Positions 50,896-62,066 of a stretch of 64,000 nucleotides of DNA are shown piece after piece. How positions within the stretch are numbered: position 1 is the first letter of the stretch; every line of letters begins with the position of its first letter. The stretch covers positions 1-64,000 of the forward strand of contig NZ_BLYI01000070.1 of the NCBI RefSeq assembly GCF_016586355.1, read 5' to 3'. The stretch is from Anaerostipes butyraticus (GTDB taxonomy: Bacteria > Bacillota > Clostridia > Lachnospirales > Lachnospiraceae). Made by a program: the position numbers and the translations under genes. A model generated the notes under the pieces. It was not told the DNA's origin. It worked only from the letters and a program-made list of their open reading frames with translations, and searched no databases.

Positions 50896-51011
50896 TTCTT
50901 TACTAAAATAGAATCCCGGCTCGTCTCAGCCGTTGTAACTGAACGATCTGCTGTATTCTGACAGACACTTAAAACAAAAATGAGTCCTGTCAGAAGCACT
51001 GCTGCTATTTT

Positions 51012-52052
51012 CTATTTGATTTTCTGATCTCCCGTTGACCATACATGATCTTCTTTTGCCGCTGCCTTTGTATTCTGTGCCATAACACCTACCAGGCGGT
51101 GCGGTACATACGGCTCTTCCAGATATGCTGTTTCTTCCGGACTCAAAACCAGGTCAACTGCCTTGGCGGCACCTTCAATATGAGGCAGTTTCGTGGCTCC
51201 TACAACCGGTGATGTAACCTTTGAGATCAGCCATGCAAGAGCAACCTCCGTCATAGAAACTTCATGCCGGTCCGCAATCTCCATCACCCTGCGGATAACC
51301 GCGTCATCCTGCTGTGCCGTTGCGTCATATTTAAAATGCGCATATTCATCTTCCTGCTGCCGTTTGGATGTTTCTCCCGGGCGCTTGGACAGCTTGCCCC
51401 CTGCCAGTGAACTATATGGCGTCAGCGCAATATTTTCCTCTCTGCAGTAAGGCACCATTTCTCTTTCTTCTTCCCTGAAAATCAGATTATAATGTCCCTG
51501 AATGGAAACGAACTTAGCGAATCCTTCTTTTTCTGCCAGCGCATTTGCCTTTGCCAGCTGCCATGCAAAACAATTGGAAATTCCGATGTATCTGGTTTTT
51601 CCTGCTTCTACCATTCGGTTCAATCCATCCATAATCTCATAAATCGGCGTTTCATAATCCCACATATGGTAAATATACAGATCCACATGATCCATACCAA
51701 GATTGCTGAGGCTCTGATTCAGCATCCGCTCAATATGCTGCTGTCCGCTGATTCCTTCTTCTATTTCCTCCGGTGTTCTCGGCAGAAATTTAGTTGCTAC
51801 GACTACATCATCCCGTTTGGCAAAATCTTTCAGTGCTCTGCCTAAATACTGCTCGCTGGTACCGCTCTGGTACGCAATTGCCGTATCAAAGAAATTAACG
51901 CCTAATTCCAGTCCTCTCTTGATGATCTCTCTGGAATGTTCCTCATCGATTGTCCATGTGTGCTGTCCATGCTGGGCATCTCCGAATCCCATACATCCCA
52001 TGCAGATTCTGGATACATTCAAATCTGAATTCCCAAGTTTTGTATACTTCAT
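51012..52052 (-). CDS. Aldo/keto reductase
   Basis: 346 residues. Catalytic tetrad visible: Asp in NFFDTAIAY, Tyr in the same segment, Lys in VVATKFLP, His in DLYIYHMWDY. C-terminal NADPH site near VGATKLPHIEGAAKAV. Sixteen bases after a MerR gene that likely controls it. Substrate unknown; the YhdN/YajO-like group is suggested by length. Confidence 0.88.
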   Translation of the reverse strand: MKYTKLGNSDLNVSRICMGCMGFGDAQHGQHTWTIDEEHSREIIKRGLELGVNFFDTAIAYQSGTSEQYLGRALKDFAKRDDVVVATKFLPRTPEEIEEGISGQQHIERMLNQSLSNLGMDHVDLYIYHMWDYETPIYEIMDGLNRMVEAGKTRYIGISNCFAWQLAKANALAEKEGFAKFVSIQGHYNLIFREEEREMVPYCREENIALTPYSSLAGGKLSKRPGETSKRQQEDEYAHFKYDATAQQDDAVIRRVMEIADRHEVSMTEVALAWLISKVTSPVVGATKLPHIEGAAKAVDLVLSPEETAYLEEPYVPHRLVGVMAQNTKAAAKEDHVWSTGDQKIK

Positions 52053-52067
52053 ATCTGATTCTCCCTT

Positions 52068-52436
52068 CTAATTATCCTGATTTTCACTGCTCATTTCTTT
52101 TCGGATTTCATGACGAAGATAATCCAGCCGTTCCAGCTGTTTTTCCTTAAAATGGATCTCATCCAGCACGGCATTTCTCTGTCTGCACAGCATCTGCATC
52201 CGCTGACCCTTTGTCTCCTGTTCATCCAGGAGCAGTCTCATATATGCTTCTACCTCCTGACTGGTAAATCCCACATCATGGAGTGTCATAATCAGGCTCA
52301 GCCATTCCAGATCTGAATCATCATACTGCCAGGCTCCCATTACTTTTTTCACCGCTTTGCACAGCCCCCATGTTTCATACTCTTTTAAAATCTTCATGGG
52401 AATCTGATACCGCTCACTGGCTTCATGGATTGTCAT
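52068..52436 (-). CDS. MerR-family regulator
   Basis: 122 residues. MTIHEASERYQIPMKILKEY is the winged helix, WQYDDSDLEWLSLIMTLHDV the wing and hinge, and the Leu/Glu-rich helix EVEAYMRLLLDEQETKGQRM the dimer coiled coil. No metal-binding Cys, so an organic or redox signal is likely. Operon with the aldo/keto reductase. Confidence 0.82.
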   Translation of the reverse strand: MTIHEASERYQIPMKILKEYETWGLCKAVKKVMGAWQYDDSDLEWLSLIMTLHDVGFTSQEVEAYMRLLLDEQETKGQRMQMLCRQRNAVLDEIHFKEKQLERLDYLRHEIRKEMSSENQDN

Positions 52437-52539
52437 TGCTCCGTCCTTTCCTTATCTTTGTCCTTATGTTCTTTCTGTGATTATTGTACCCCCTTAGGCC
52501 GGATCATGTCTAATACCCTGTCAGAATCTTTGAAAATGC

Positions 52540-53406
52540 CTAAAAAGAATGTTTAATAAAATCAATAAATCTGGATGATGTCTCGGAGAATGTCTGGTTT
52601 TTCTTCCATGCAAGAACTGCTCCTGTCTCAAGTTTCGGTTCCAGCGGTACAAACCGAAGTCCGTCATACTGATTGTCCAGCCTGAAACAAAGTGCCGCTC
52701 CAACACCATTTCGAACCATGTTGGAAGCATTCAGAATCAGATTATAGGTAGCGGCAATCTCAATTTTATCATAAGCATCCCCAAACCAGTTGGCCAGTTC
52801 ATTCTGTACGATTTCCCGTTTGGCATTTAAGATCGGCTGTCCGATCAGATCTTCCGGAGATACTGCTTCCAGAGATGCCAGCGGCGAATCTTCCCGGACG
52901 AGAACTCCCCACTGCTCTTTCTCCGGCATACGCACGAATTCGTATTTCGCAATATCCACTGGTTCCATCAAAAGTGCCAGATCCAAAATTCCTTTTTCCA
53001 TCCGTTCTTTGATATCATCTGCAATCGCACTGTACACATCATAACGGATCAGTGGATGTTCCTGCCGAAACTGTGCCATTTTTTGAGAAAGAAATGTCAT
53101 ATTCCTCGTCTCCCCGCATCCTATGGCAATCTCTCCGGCAAGTTCGGCTTCCTCTTTTGAAAATTCCCTTTTCGTTTTCTCCTCCAGTTCGATCATTTCC
53201 TGAGCGCGCCGCCGAAGCAGCATTCCTTCCTCCGTCAGGACAATGTGATATTTCCCCCGGTGAAACAGCTTCACGCCCAGTTCTTCCTCCAGCTGCATCA
53301 GCTGTCTGGAAAGAGTCGGCTGTGTAATGTGCAGAAGTTTTGCCGCTTTGGTAATATTTTCTTCTCTTGCTGCCATCAAAAAATATCTTAAAACTCTTAA
53401 CTCCAT
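52540..53406 (-). CDS. LysR-family transcriptional regulator
   Basis: Start at 53406 (MELRVLRYFLMAAREENITK) with AAGGAG upstream. About 288 residues; HTH KAAKLLHITQPTLSRQLMQL and ELGVKLFHRGKYHIVLTEEG are canonical. The effector domain begins at GEIAIGCGETRNM. Lies between a MerR/aldo-keto reductase unit and a small-protein gene; target not clear. Confidence 0.88.
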   Translation of the reverse strand: MELRVLRYFLMAAREENITKAAKLLHITQPTLSRQLMQLEEELGVKLFHRGKYHIVLTEEGMLLRRRAQEMIELEEKTKREFSKEEAELAGEIAIGCGETRNMTFLSQKMAQFRQEHPLIRYDVYSAIADDIKERMEKGILDLALLMEPVDIAKYEFVRMPEKEQWGVLVREDSPLASLEAVSPEDLIGQPILNAKREIVQNELANWFGDAYDKIEIAATYNLILNASNMVRNGVGAALCFRLDNQYDGLRFVPLEPKLETGAVLAWKKNQTFSETSSRFIDFIKHSF

Positions 53407-53462
53407 AGATTCACTCCTTCTATTTGATGATACCATTTTCAAAGGATTTTGTATAATAAAAG

Positions 53463-53512
53463 AAAAAACAACGGTCCATCTGCCGGGTTTTGCCCTGCAT
53501 CCTGACCGTTGT
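53463..53512 (-). terminator. Terminator of the small-protein gene
   Basis: ACAACGGTC pairs with GACCGTTGT on the minus strand, enclosing a smaller GCAGGG/CCCGGC dyad, then TTTTTTC. Confidence 0.75.
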
Positions 53513-53533
53513 TTCCTGTCTTTCTATTTTTTT

Positions 53534-53674
53534 CTACGCTGAGATTACCGCCTGCAAATGTTTTCTGTATGCCTTCCGGCATTTTGCATTGGTTTCCACT
53601 TCAATCCAGTTCAAAAGATTGATCTGTACCGCCTGAAAATAAATATTATAAACTTTCGCTGCCCATTGTTTCAT
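53534..53674 (-). CDS. Small protein of 46 residues
   Basis: ATG at 53674 with AAAGGATG 8 bases upstream, stop TAG at 53534, own terminator 20 bases later and a palindromic operator 25 bases upstream, so the unit is well framed. The sequence is amphipathic, with MKQWAAKVYNIYFQAVQINL first, then LNWIEVETNAK and a basic CRKAYRKHLQAVIS. One helix with aromatic residues on one side is likely. No family recognised. Confidence 0.6.
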   Translation of the reverse strand: MKQWAAKVYNIYFQAVQINLLNWIEVETNAKCRKAYRKHLQAVISA

Positions 53675-53698
53675 AGTGAACATCCTTTCTGTCTGTTT

Positions 53699-53724
53699 CC
53701 TGTTACAATTTAAATGGTAACAGG
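53699..53724 (-). promoter_or_regulatory. Palindromic operator before the small-protein gene
   Basis: CCTGTTAC-N10-GTAACAGG, perfect 8-base arms, 25 bases before the small-protein ATG. No T-run follows, so a protein-binding site is more likely than a terminator. The cognate regulator is unknown; the neighbouring LysR is one candidate. Confidence 0.55.
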
Positions 53725-53785
53725 CTGCCCTATGGTTTTCAGCGTCAAATCTTAAATATCAGTATGGTAAATTCTCAGATATTCT

Positions 53786-54277
53786 CTATTCCAGCTCCAT
53801 TAATGAATCTTCCTCCTGTACTTCCGTGTTCTCCGGAATGCGGTTTTTAATAGAATTTCCACTGGTTACGATTAAAATCGCTTCTGAAGGATATCCGCCT
53901 TCCTTTATCACATCCAGATCCACGGTCACCAGCTTGTCCCCGACGGATACTTTCTGCCCCTGTTTTACATGAGGGCGGAATCCTTTTCCATTGAGTTCTA
54001 CCGTATCAATGCCGATATGCAGCAGCACCTCTTTGCCGTCATCTGTCAGAAAACCATATGCATGACCTGTCGGAAATGCAGCTTTCACAGTTCCTGCTAC
54101 AGGAGATTTAAAATTACCATCAGATGGAACTACAACAATCCCATCTCCCATTATTTTCTCAGAAAACATCCCATCTTCCAAAGATTCCAGGGATGCAGTC
54201 TTCCCATTGACCGGCGCATACACGCAGTTTTCATTAAAAACCTTTTTTTCTTTTTTCTTTCTTCCAAATAATCTCAT
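53786..54277 (-). CDS. PTS EIIA component, glucose/beta-glucoside type
   Basis: 163 residues. Phospho-acceptor His in VLLHIGIDTVELNGKGF (about residue 88) and the partner His in FPTGHAYGFLTDDGKEV (about 72). N-terminal APVNGKTASLESLEDGMFSE is the EIIA-Glc start. It phosphorylates the EIIB domain of the EIIBC encoded two genes upstream. Last gene of the beta-glucoside operon; the free-standing EIIA explains why EIIBC lacks a fused EIIA domain. Confidence 0.92.
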   Translation of the reverse strand: MRLFGRKKKEKKVFNENCVYAPVNGKTASLESLEDGMFSEKIMGDGIVVVPSDGNFKSPVAGTVKAAFPTGHAYGFLTDDGKEVLLHIGIDTVELNGKGFRPHVKQGQKVSVGDKLVTVDLDVIKEGGYPSEAILIVTSGNSIKNRIPENTEVQEEDSLMELE

Positions 54278-54289
54278 GCTTTTCCTCCA

Positions 54290-55771
<1,482 letters not shown>

Positions 55772-55784
55772 TTATCCTTCCTTC

Positions 55785-57137
55785 TTAATCTTCTTTGAAT
55801 CCTAACAGCCACGTGAATGCAAATCCAAGAACAAATGCCAGTGCCGCACATCCACATGCCATGTAAAAGTTTGTCATTGTATCTCCGCCAATGGTAAAGC
55901 TTAATGTAAATAAGTTAAAAGATCCCATAGAATATGCATGGATTCCAAGCAGTCCGATGACAGCTCCTGCTACTCCTGCCGCTCCGCATGCAGCGATCAA
56001 CGGCCGTTTCAGCGGAAGCAGGACACCATACAGTGCCGGTTCTGTCGCTGCCAGCAGCGCTGTAACTCCGGCTGAAAATCCAACTGATTTTGTAGATACT
56101 TTTTTGGCTTTTACTCCAACCGCAACTGCTGCTCCGGCCATCGCAAAGTTAGCAGCCAGCGCACGGCATAATACATGGGTCATTCCACTGGTTGTCAGCT
56201 CGTTGACCAGGATTGGCGTAAACAGAGAATGCATTCCAAAAATAACAGTGATCGGATGCAGTGCTGCCAAAATTGCCATGGAAATCGGGCCAACCTTCAT
56301 CAATGCGATACATGCGTCTACAAGCAGAGTTCCTACAAATGCTCCAATCGGACCAAAAACAAACAATACCAGCGGAAGCATAACAGCCGCGCAGATCAAA
56401 GGTTTAAACATATAAACCAGATTTTTATGCAGATGATTTGTCAGAAATTTATCCAAAACCGCAAGCACCGGAACCATCAGCAAAACAGGAACGATCGCTC
56501 CGGAATAATTTACTTCTGGGATTGAAATTCCAAAAACGGACATATTTTTTGCGCTGCTAAACAAGGTAATCGTTGCTGCCGTAATAAAAGCTGCCACATA
56601 TCCATCCGTTTTCAAATATTTTGCAGCAGAAAATGCAAGCCATACCGGAAGATAACTAAATGCCAGCTGTGCGAAAGAATTCCAGACGGTATACGTGCTT
56701 CCCTGATTATCCAGTCCAAACTGGACTGCGATCGCAAGAACCGCATTGATCAGTCCTGCTGCCACGATGACGGTGATCGTTGGCGCAATGCTGGCAGAAA
56801 CATAACTCATGACTGTCTGCAGCGGACTTTTCTTTTCCTCTGTACTTTCTTTGGCTTCCTCTTTTTCTCCTTCCGGATTATCCTGCTCTACATTCGGTAA
56901 AAACGGGGCAAGCTCATTAAAAACTCTCTCTACATCGCTTCCGATGACAATCTGATATTGTCCTCCACGGTCAACAATGCCCATAACTTCCTTTAATTCT
57001 CTCAGCCCGTCTTCGTCTACCTTGCTCTTATCTTTCAGGATAAAGCGAAGTCTGGTGATGCAGTGTGTATATAAGGTTACATTTTCACTGCCTCCTATTT
57101 TTTCTACAATGGTCTTTGCCAGTTCTTTGTGTGTCAT
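55785..57137 (-). CDS. PTS beta-glucoside EIIBC permease
   Basis: About 450 residues from ATG 57137 (AGGAGG upstream); the longer frame runs through a terminator/antiterminator and is not translated. EIIB domain residues 1-80 with phosphorylated Cys in LYTHCITRLRFIL; linker with EKEEAKESTEEKK; EIIC membrane domain from about 110 with roughly ten helices and the GxxxHxxF-type motif ITVIFGMHSLFTPI. No fused EIIA. Sugar likely cellobiose, salicin or arbutin class. Confidence 0.92.
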   Translation of the reverse strand: MTHKELAKTIVEKIGGSENVTLYTHCITRLRFILKDKSKVDEDGLRELKEVMGIVDRGGQYQIVIGSDVERVFNELAPFLPNVEQDNPEGEKEEAKESTEEKKSPLQTVMSYVSASIAPTITVIVAAGLINAVLAIAVQFGLDNQGSTYTVWNSFAQLAFSYLPVWLAFSAAKYLKTDGYVAAFITAATITLFSSAKNMSVFGISIPEVNYSGAIVPVLLMVPVLAVLDKFLTNHLHKNLVYMFKPLICAAVMLPLVLFVFGPIGAFVGTLLVDACIALMKVGPISMAILAALHPITVIFGMHSLFTPILVNELTTSGMTHVLCRALAANFAMAGAAVAVGVKAKKVSTKSVGFSAGVTALLAATEPALYGVLLPLKRPLIAACGAAGVAGAVIGLLGIHAYSMGSFNLFTLSFTIGGDTMTNFYMACGCAALAFVLGFAFTWLLGFKED

Positions 57138-57222
57138 AATACGTCTTATCCTCCTTTTTCTTTTTACATTGCCTGTATCTCTGGATTTATCCGCAAAACC
57201 GTACGCTTTCTGCCAAAATCCG

Positions 57223-57302
57223 AAAAAAAACGGACCTGACCACAAAATGACATTTCTGTCTTTCATAGTCAGATCCTGCCTCTTTCTAAAGAGTAACAAT
57301 TC
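57223..57302 (-). promoter_or_regulatory. Second LicT-type antiterminator (RAT) overlapping a terminator
   Basis: RAT-like GAATTGTTACTCTTTAG...AGGCAGGATC at 57272-57302; terminator arms GGATCTGAC (57268-57276) and GTCAGGTCC (57232-57240), then GTTTTTTTT (57223-57231). The two overlap by 5 bases, so LicT binding to the RAT would prevent the terminator and allow EIIBC expression. Confidence 0.75.
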
Positions 57303-57327
57303 TGTTTATCTATGCTCCATATTTTAT

Positions 57328-58155
57328 TTAAGGGTTTAGAATCAGCTGTATATGTACGATCAGATAGGTAATTTCCTCATCGTCAATCTTACAGTTGAGT
57401 TTCTTTTCCACAAATTTCTTCACTTTTTCCGCAATCTCATATGCCTGTGGATACTGTTTTACCACAATATCATACAGCGGATTTTTCGTTTTCTGCTTTT
57501 CCTTTTTATATAATCTCTGTACAAAAAATTTTACATGAGTGACAAGTCTTTGATAGTTCAGATTATCTTCATCCTGTTTCGAACCGGTCTGAAAACAAAT
57601 GATCTGCAGAATATCGTCTACCAGATGGATCGATTCCATTCCCTGATGCACCGACTGTCCGCCAATCTCCGCATTTACAATATGGAGTGCGATCGACGCC
57701 GCCTCGTCATCATTTAGCTCGATCTCGAATTCGTCTTCCAGCAATTCCACCACTTTTTTACTCAGTCTGTATTCTTCCTGATAATAGCGGCTGATCTCCC
57801 ATTTCATTGTGTTTTTCGGAAGCATTCCTTTTTCCGCTCTTTCCTTGATGAAAGAAATATGATCCATCAAAGTCAGATAAATGGAATTTCCAAGTTCTAC
57901 TTTAAGATTTCCCTGTATATATTCTATGATCTCACAGGATATATCAAAATATCTCTGCGGGATATCTTCAATCAGCTGCCACAGCAATGTCTTTTCTTTT
58001 TGATAGAAGACTCTCTCGATCTTTTCTTCAGGAATGATTTCTTTTTCCTTTACCTGAAATGCAATTCCCTTTCCAAATACAACGCATTCTGCTCCGTTTT
58101 CATCTGCCGCAGTGACCGCGCTGTTATTTAACCGTTTTTTTACTACCAGGGTCAA
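57328..58155 (-). CDS. licT: BglG/LicT-family transcriptional antiterminator
   Basis: 275 residues. RNA-binding CAT domain residues 1-55 (VVKKRLNNSAVTAADENGAE, VVFGKGIAF); PRD1 with ISFIKERAEKGM and PRD2 with DDEITYLIVHI. PRD histidines include DHISFI, LHIVNAE, VTHVKFF and VHIQLI, the sites phosphorylated by EIIB (negative) and HPr (positive). First gene of the operon; it should act on the two RAT elements before itself and before EIIBC. Confidence 0.9.
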   Translation of the reverse strand: MTLVVKKRLNNSAVTAADENGAECVVFGKGIAFQVKEKEIIPEEKIERVFYQKEKTLLWQLIEDIPQRYFDISCEIIEYIQGNLKVELGNSIYLTLMDHISFIKERAEKGMLPKNTMKWEISRYYQEEYRLSKKVVELLEDEFEIELNDDEAASIALHIVNAEIGGQSVHQGMESIHLVDDILQIICFQTGSKQDEDNLNYQRLVTHVKFFVQRLYKKEKQKTKNPLYDIVVKQYPQAYEIAEKVKKFVEKKLNCKIDDEEITYLIVHIQLILNP

Positions 58156-58184
58156 TGTTCTCCTCTCTCCTTTTCAAAAAAATT

Positions 58185-58263
58185 AAAAAAGACCAAAACT
58201 GAAAGTCATGCACTTCACCTGCACTCCTTCAACTTTGGTCTTGCCTTTCGTAACAGCCACAAT
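58185..58263 (-). promoter_or_regulatory. First LicT-type antiterminator (RAT) overlapping the leader terminator
   Basis: RAT-like TGGCTGTTACGAAAGGCAAG at about 58236-58263; terminator arms AAGACCAAA (58234-58242) and TTTGGTCTT (58189-58197) then TTTT. The 3' part of the RAT is the 5' part of the terminator, the classic switch. It controls the whole licT-PTS-glucosidase operon. Confidence 0.75.
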
Positions 58264-58342
58264 TGAACTATGTTTTAATTTAGTTATGACTATAACGTAC
58301 CAATATGCTTTTGTCAAGTATTTCTGGATTTTTTTATTGTAT

Positions 58343-58894
58343 TCAATATTTCCTGTTTTTTAACAGTTTCAGATTTCTTATTCCATACAGGATAAAAGAA
58401 ATCAGCATCATTGCCGTACAAAGCGCCGTCAGTGCGATGGACCATACATCCGGAATCTCATACCATGCCAGATGCAGAAAAATCGTTATGTACAACAGTA
58501 CTGTCGTTACTTTTCCATGCCAGTCAGCGCCTTCTACGATTCCGGTTTTCCGAATGACCGCCATCTTCAAAATACCCGTAAGGATCTCTTTGACCAGGAT
58601 CAGGCACATTGGTACCAGGATCCAGTGAAATCTCACTGCCAGACAGACCAGCATGGCAAACTGTGTCAGTTTGTCCGCCACCGGATCAAATGCCTTTCCA
58701 AAATTACTTACCATATTAAAACGCCGTGCAACAATCCCATCTGCAACGTCTGTTATTCCTGAAACCACAAGAGTAAAAGCCGCAAGACCGTACATTTCCT
58801 TTTTATGGTACAGCCACACGATCAGCGGAATCAGGCATAATCGAAACAATGACATCAGATTAGGAATCGTCAGGATTTGATGTTTCCTTTTCAT
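58343..58894 (-). CDS. CDP-alcohol phosphatidyltransferase (PgsA-like)
   Basis: 183 residues. The signature D-G-x2-A-R-x8-G-x3-D-x3-D is complete in DVADGIVARRFNMVSNFGKA then FDPVADK. Four to six hydrophobic helices; opening TIPNLMSLFRLCLIPLIVWL is typical of phosphatidylglycerophosphate synthase and cardiolipin-synthase relatives. Likely makes phosphatidylglycerol phosphate from CDP-diacylglycerol and glycerol-3-phosphate. Confidence 0.87.
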   Translation of the reverse strand: MKRKHQILTIPNLMSLFRLCLIPLIVWLYHKKEMYGLAAFTLVVSGITDVADGIVARRFNMVSNFGKAFDPVADKLTQFAMLVCLAVRFHWILVPMCLILVKEILTGILKMAVIRKTGIVEGADWHGKVTTVLLYITIFLHLAWYEIPDVWSIALTALCTAMMLISFILYGIRNLKLLKNRKY

Positions 58895-58984
58895 ACCTTT
58901 TTCCTTTCCATTTGATTATTTTTATCTGTTTTCTTATTCTAGCACAATGGATTTCTTCTTTCTACCAGATATCTGCTTCGCTTA

Positions 58985-59009
58985 AAAGAATCCCGCCCTG
59001 CAGGGTTCT
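58985..59009 (-). terminator. Terminator of the EamA gene, variant of the 47367 hairpin
   Basis: AGAACCCTGC pairs with GCGGGATTCT (one mismatch) right after the EamA stop, then TTTT. It shares the AGAATCC-GC / GCAGG-TTCT pattern with the element at 47367-47389. Confidence 0.55.
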
Positions 59010-59427
59010 ATGAAATGAACGCCATCGCCGCTGTTCCTGCCGTCAAAAGAATCAGCCCTATACCGGCTTTCCTGCTTAAAGTCTCCCCAAACACAAAATA
59101 AGAAAATACTGCCGTCACCAGCACACTCAGCTTGTCAACCGGCGCCACCACACTGGCCGGACCTTCCTGAAGAGCACGGTAATAGCACAGCCAGGAAGCC
59201 CCTGTCGCAAGTCCTGATAAAATCAGAAACCACAGAGTCTTCCCGTCAACTGATCTGACCTGATCCACAGATCCCGCAGCCCCGGCAATCAGCCAGGAAA
59301 AAATCAGCACTACCTCAGTCCGCACCGCTGTCGCCACTGTAGAATCTGTTTTCCGTATCCCGCATTTGGCAAGAATTGACGTAATGCCCGCAAAGAACGC
59401 GGAACCCGCCGCATACATAAGCCACAT
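59008..59427 (-). CDS. EamA/DMT-superfamily small transporter
   Basis: 139 residues, one EamA repeat with four or five helices: SAFFAGITSILAKCGIRKTD, VLIFSWLIAGAAGSVDQV, LSGLATGASWLCYYRALQEG and PVDKLSVLVTAVFSYFVFGE. Single-repeat DMT proteins of this kind usually act as dimers. Substrate unknown. Ribosome site AAGGAG before the ATG. Confidence 0.82.
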   Translation of the reverse strand: MWLMYAAGSAFFAGITSILAKCGIRKTDSTVATAVRTEVVLIFSWLIAGAAGSVDQVRSVDGKTLWFLILSGLATGASWLCYYRALQEGPASVVAPVDKLSVLVTAVFSYFVFGETLSRKAGIGLILLTAGTAAMAFIS

Positions 59428-59569
59428 ATATCACTCCTTCTTTCTCTTTTCCCAAAATCTCAGATAAAAAACCTGAATTACCAGAATACAGCCGCTGCAT
59501 ATCCGTCATGCATGGCTGCAAACCAGTATAAAATACTGTAATCTTTATTATAATCCCTCTGTCATCAGA

Positions 59570-61996
59570 CTGCCACCCTGCCTCGTGCCGCCCAGAGTCT
59601 GATCCAAAATACAGCCAGAATTCCGGACATGCCGAAAAATCTTTGAATTTGATCCAGACAAAGGATTCGAAGCCTTTAACTGTTGACATTTACAACAGGA
59701 TCACAGAAGAAGGCCGGGACGCATTTTATATATTTGACAGCCTGTCCTCTCTCCAATCTGTCTGGTATACAGATCTTATGATGGGAAATTTCTTCCGCGT
59801 TACATGCCCTTATTTGTTCAAATTAAATACCGCGGCCTATTTTCCTGTTATCCGCGGCCGTCATTCCCTGGACGCCATCGCCAAAATCCGGGACACTACC
59901 CAGCTCTTTCTGGACGTTTACAGCGGCGACCAGGTTTATCTCCACCCTTTGAAGGTGTGGAACCGCTACTCCTCCAAAATGTTTATGGTACATACCTGCG
60001 GCCGGCAGAATAAGGAATTCCAGCCCATCACCGGCGGTGTGGCCATGAGCAGATATTATCAGCTTCTGGAAAAAGAAAATGATACGCTTCAGGATCAGAA
60101 CTATGACAGCTATGACCGCTTCTTTTCCCTGGCGAAACTGGAATATCAGCACGGTAATTTCAGTGAGGAAACGGAACAGCAGATCCTTGAAAGCACTATG
60201 ACCAAAGACCCTCATCTTCAGAAAATGGTAAAACAGTATTTCAAACCCAGGGACTATTTTAAACTGCGGGACCGCATGATCGGAAGCGGCGCAATCGGGG
60301 GCAAGGCCTGCGGCATGCTCCTTGCCCGGAAAATCATTCATTCACACATTCCTGAATATATGCAGTATCATGAACCTCATGATTCTTATTACATCGGCTC
60401 CGACGTATTCTATACTTATATCGTTTCCAATAACTGCTGGGAAACCCGTATCTCCCAGCGCACAGACGAAGGATATTTCAAGCGGGGGAGGCTTTGAAGG
60501 AAGCTCTCCTTTCCGGGGAATTTCCTTCCAACATACAGGAACAATTCCGCACTCTTCTGGAATATTATGGTCAGAGCCCGGTGATCGTCCGTTCCTCCAG
60601 TTTTCTGGAAGATGGTTTTGGAAATGCTTTCGCCGGCAAATATGAATCTGTTTTCTGTGTCAATCAGGGAACGCCGGATGAACGGCTGCATGCTTTTGAA
60701 GATGCCGTCCGCACGGTCTACGCCAGCACTATGGATATTTCCGCCCTGGAATACCGCAAGATTCAGGGACTGGATCACCATGATGAACAGATGGCGGTTC
60801 TGGCGCAGAGAGTTTCCGGTTCTTATCACGGCAGCTATTTCTTCCCGTCAGCGGCAGGCGTTGGCTACAGCCGCAGTTTCTATAAACTGGATAAAAATAT
60901 GGATCCTTCTGCCGGACTTCTCCGTATCGTAACCGGACTTGGAACCCGCGCCGTAGACCGCACAGAAAATGATTATCCGCGGCTTGTTAATCTGGACCGT
61001 CCATCTGTTTCCATGTATGGAAGCCTGGCAGAACGGCACCGATTCTCCCAGCGAAACATGGATGTTCTGGATATTGAAAACAATACTCTGCGCACCATTC
61101 CGGTTGACAGCATCCTGGATCAGCTTCCTCTCTGGTTCAAAAAAGCCGTCATGGAACGGGACTATGAAGCTGAAAATTCTCTGAAGCGGATGGGAAGATG
61201 GCGCGAAGTGTGGTTCGTCACCTGCCAGAAACTGCTGGAAAATGAAATCTTTACAAATTTTATCCAGAGAATTCTAAAAACCCTGGAAGAGGCTTATCAG
61301 AATCCTGTGGATATTGAATATACTGTAAATTTAGATGAAAATGGGGATTTTGTTCTAAATCTGGTGCAGTGCCGTCCTTTGTACACCGGAGAAGAAGGAA
61401 AAAGAATTTCCATTCCTGAACTTCCGCAGGAACAGACATTTTTCCATCTGAAAGATTCTTCCATGGGAAGTTCTGCGAAAAAACCAATTACTGCTGTCGT
61501 TCAGATTGATCCGGTGCAGTACTATAATTACCCTTATACGTCCAAACCGAAAGCCGCAGAAGCTGTCGGACGGATTAACCGTTATTATCAGGGCAGGCAT
61601 GCCAATCTGCTTCTGATGGCTCCGGGCAGACTGGGCACTTCTTCTCCGGAACCGGGCGTCCCGGTAAGTTTTGCCAATATCTCCGGCTTCTGCTGCATCT
61701 GTGAAGTATCTGACAACCGGGCCGGCTACATGCCGGAACTAAGCTGCGGAAGTCACATGTTCCAGGATCTTGTAGAAGCCAATATTTCCTATAATGCCAT
61801 TTGGAATGACCACCGGACTCTCTGCTATAATGAAGATTTCCTGGAAGATCTGGAAAATATTTTCCCAAAAATATGTCCGGACATGAAGGATCTTTTCCCG
61901 ATGTTCCGTGTATGCGAGACTCCGAGATTATATTACTGGAACGATGCTCTGTCCGCCAAAACTTTGTGCGGATACGCTCCGGAAAACCTGACATAA
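59570..61996 (+). pseudogene. PEP synthase-like (PPDK_N) protein, truncated and frameshifted twice
   Basis: Two overlapping frames (59643-60497 and 60494-61996) are one gene. First lesion: KIFEFDPDKGFEAF in one frame must join TVDIYNRITEEGRDAFYIFD in the next (an extra A at about 59678). Second: DEGYF must join QAGEALKEALLSGEFPSNIQ (TTT where TTTT is needed, about 60476-60479). The N-terminal region before IPDMPK is absent. The PPDK_N/PEP-utilising domain is clear (SPVIVRSSSFLEDGFGNAFA, GLGTRAVDRTENDYPRLVNL). The second half retains a GTG/ATG-less start, so a functional product is unlikely. Confidence 0.75.
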
Positions 61997-62066
61997 AATA
62001 ACAAGTTTCTGATAGGATAAATCCTCTCCATCCGTTATAATTTTTATAAAAAGGAGGTCTCACCAG

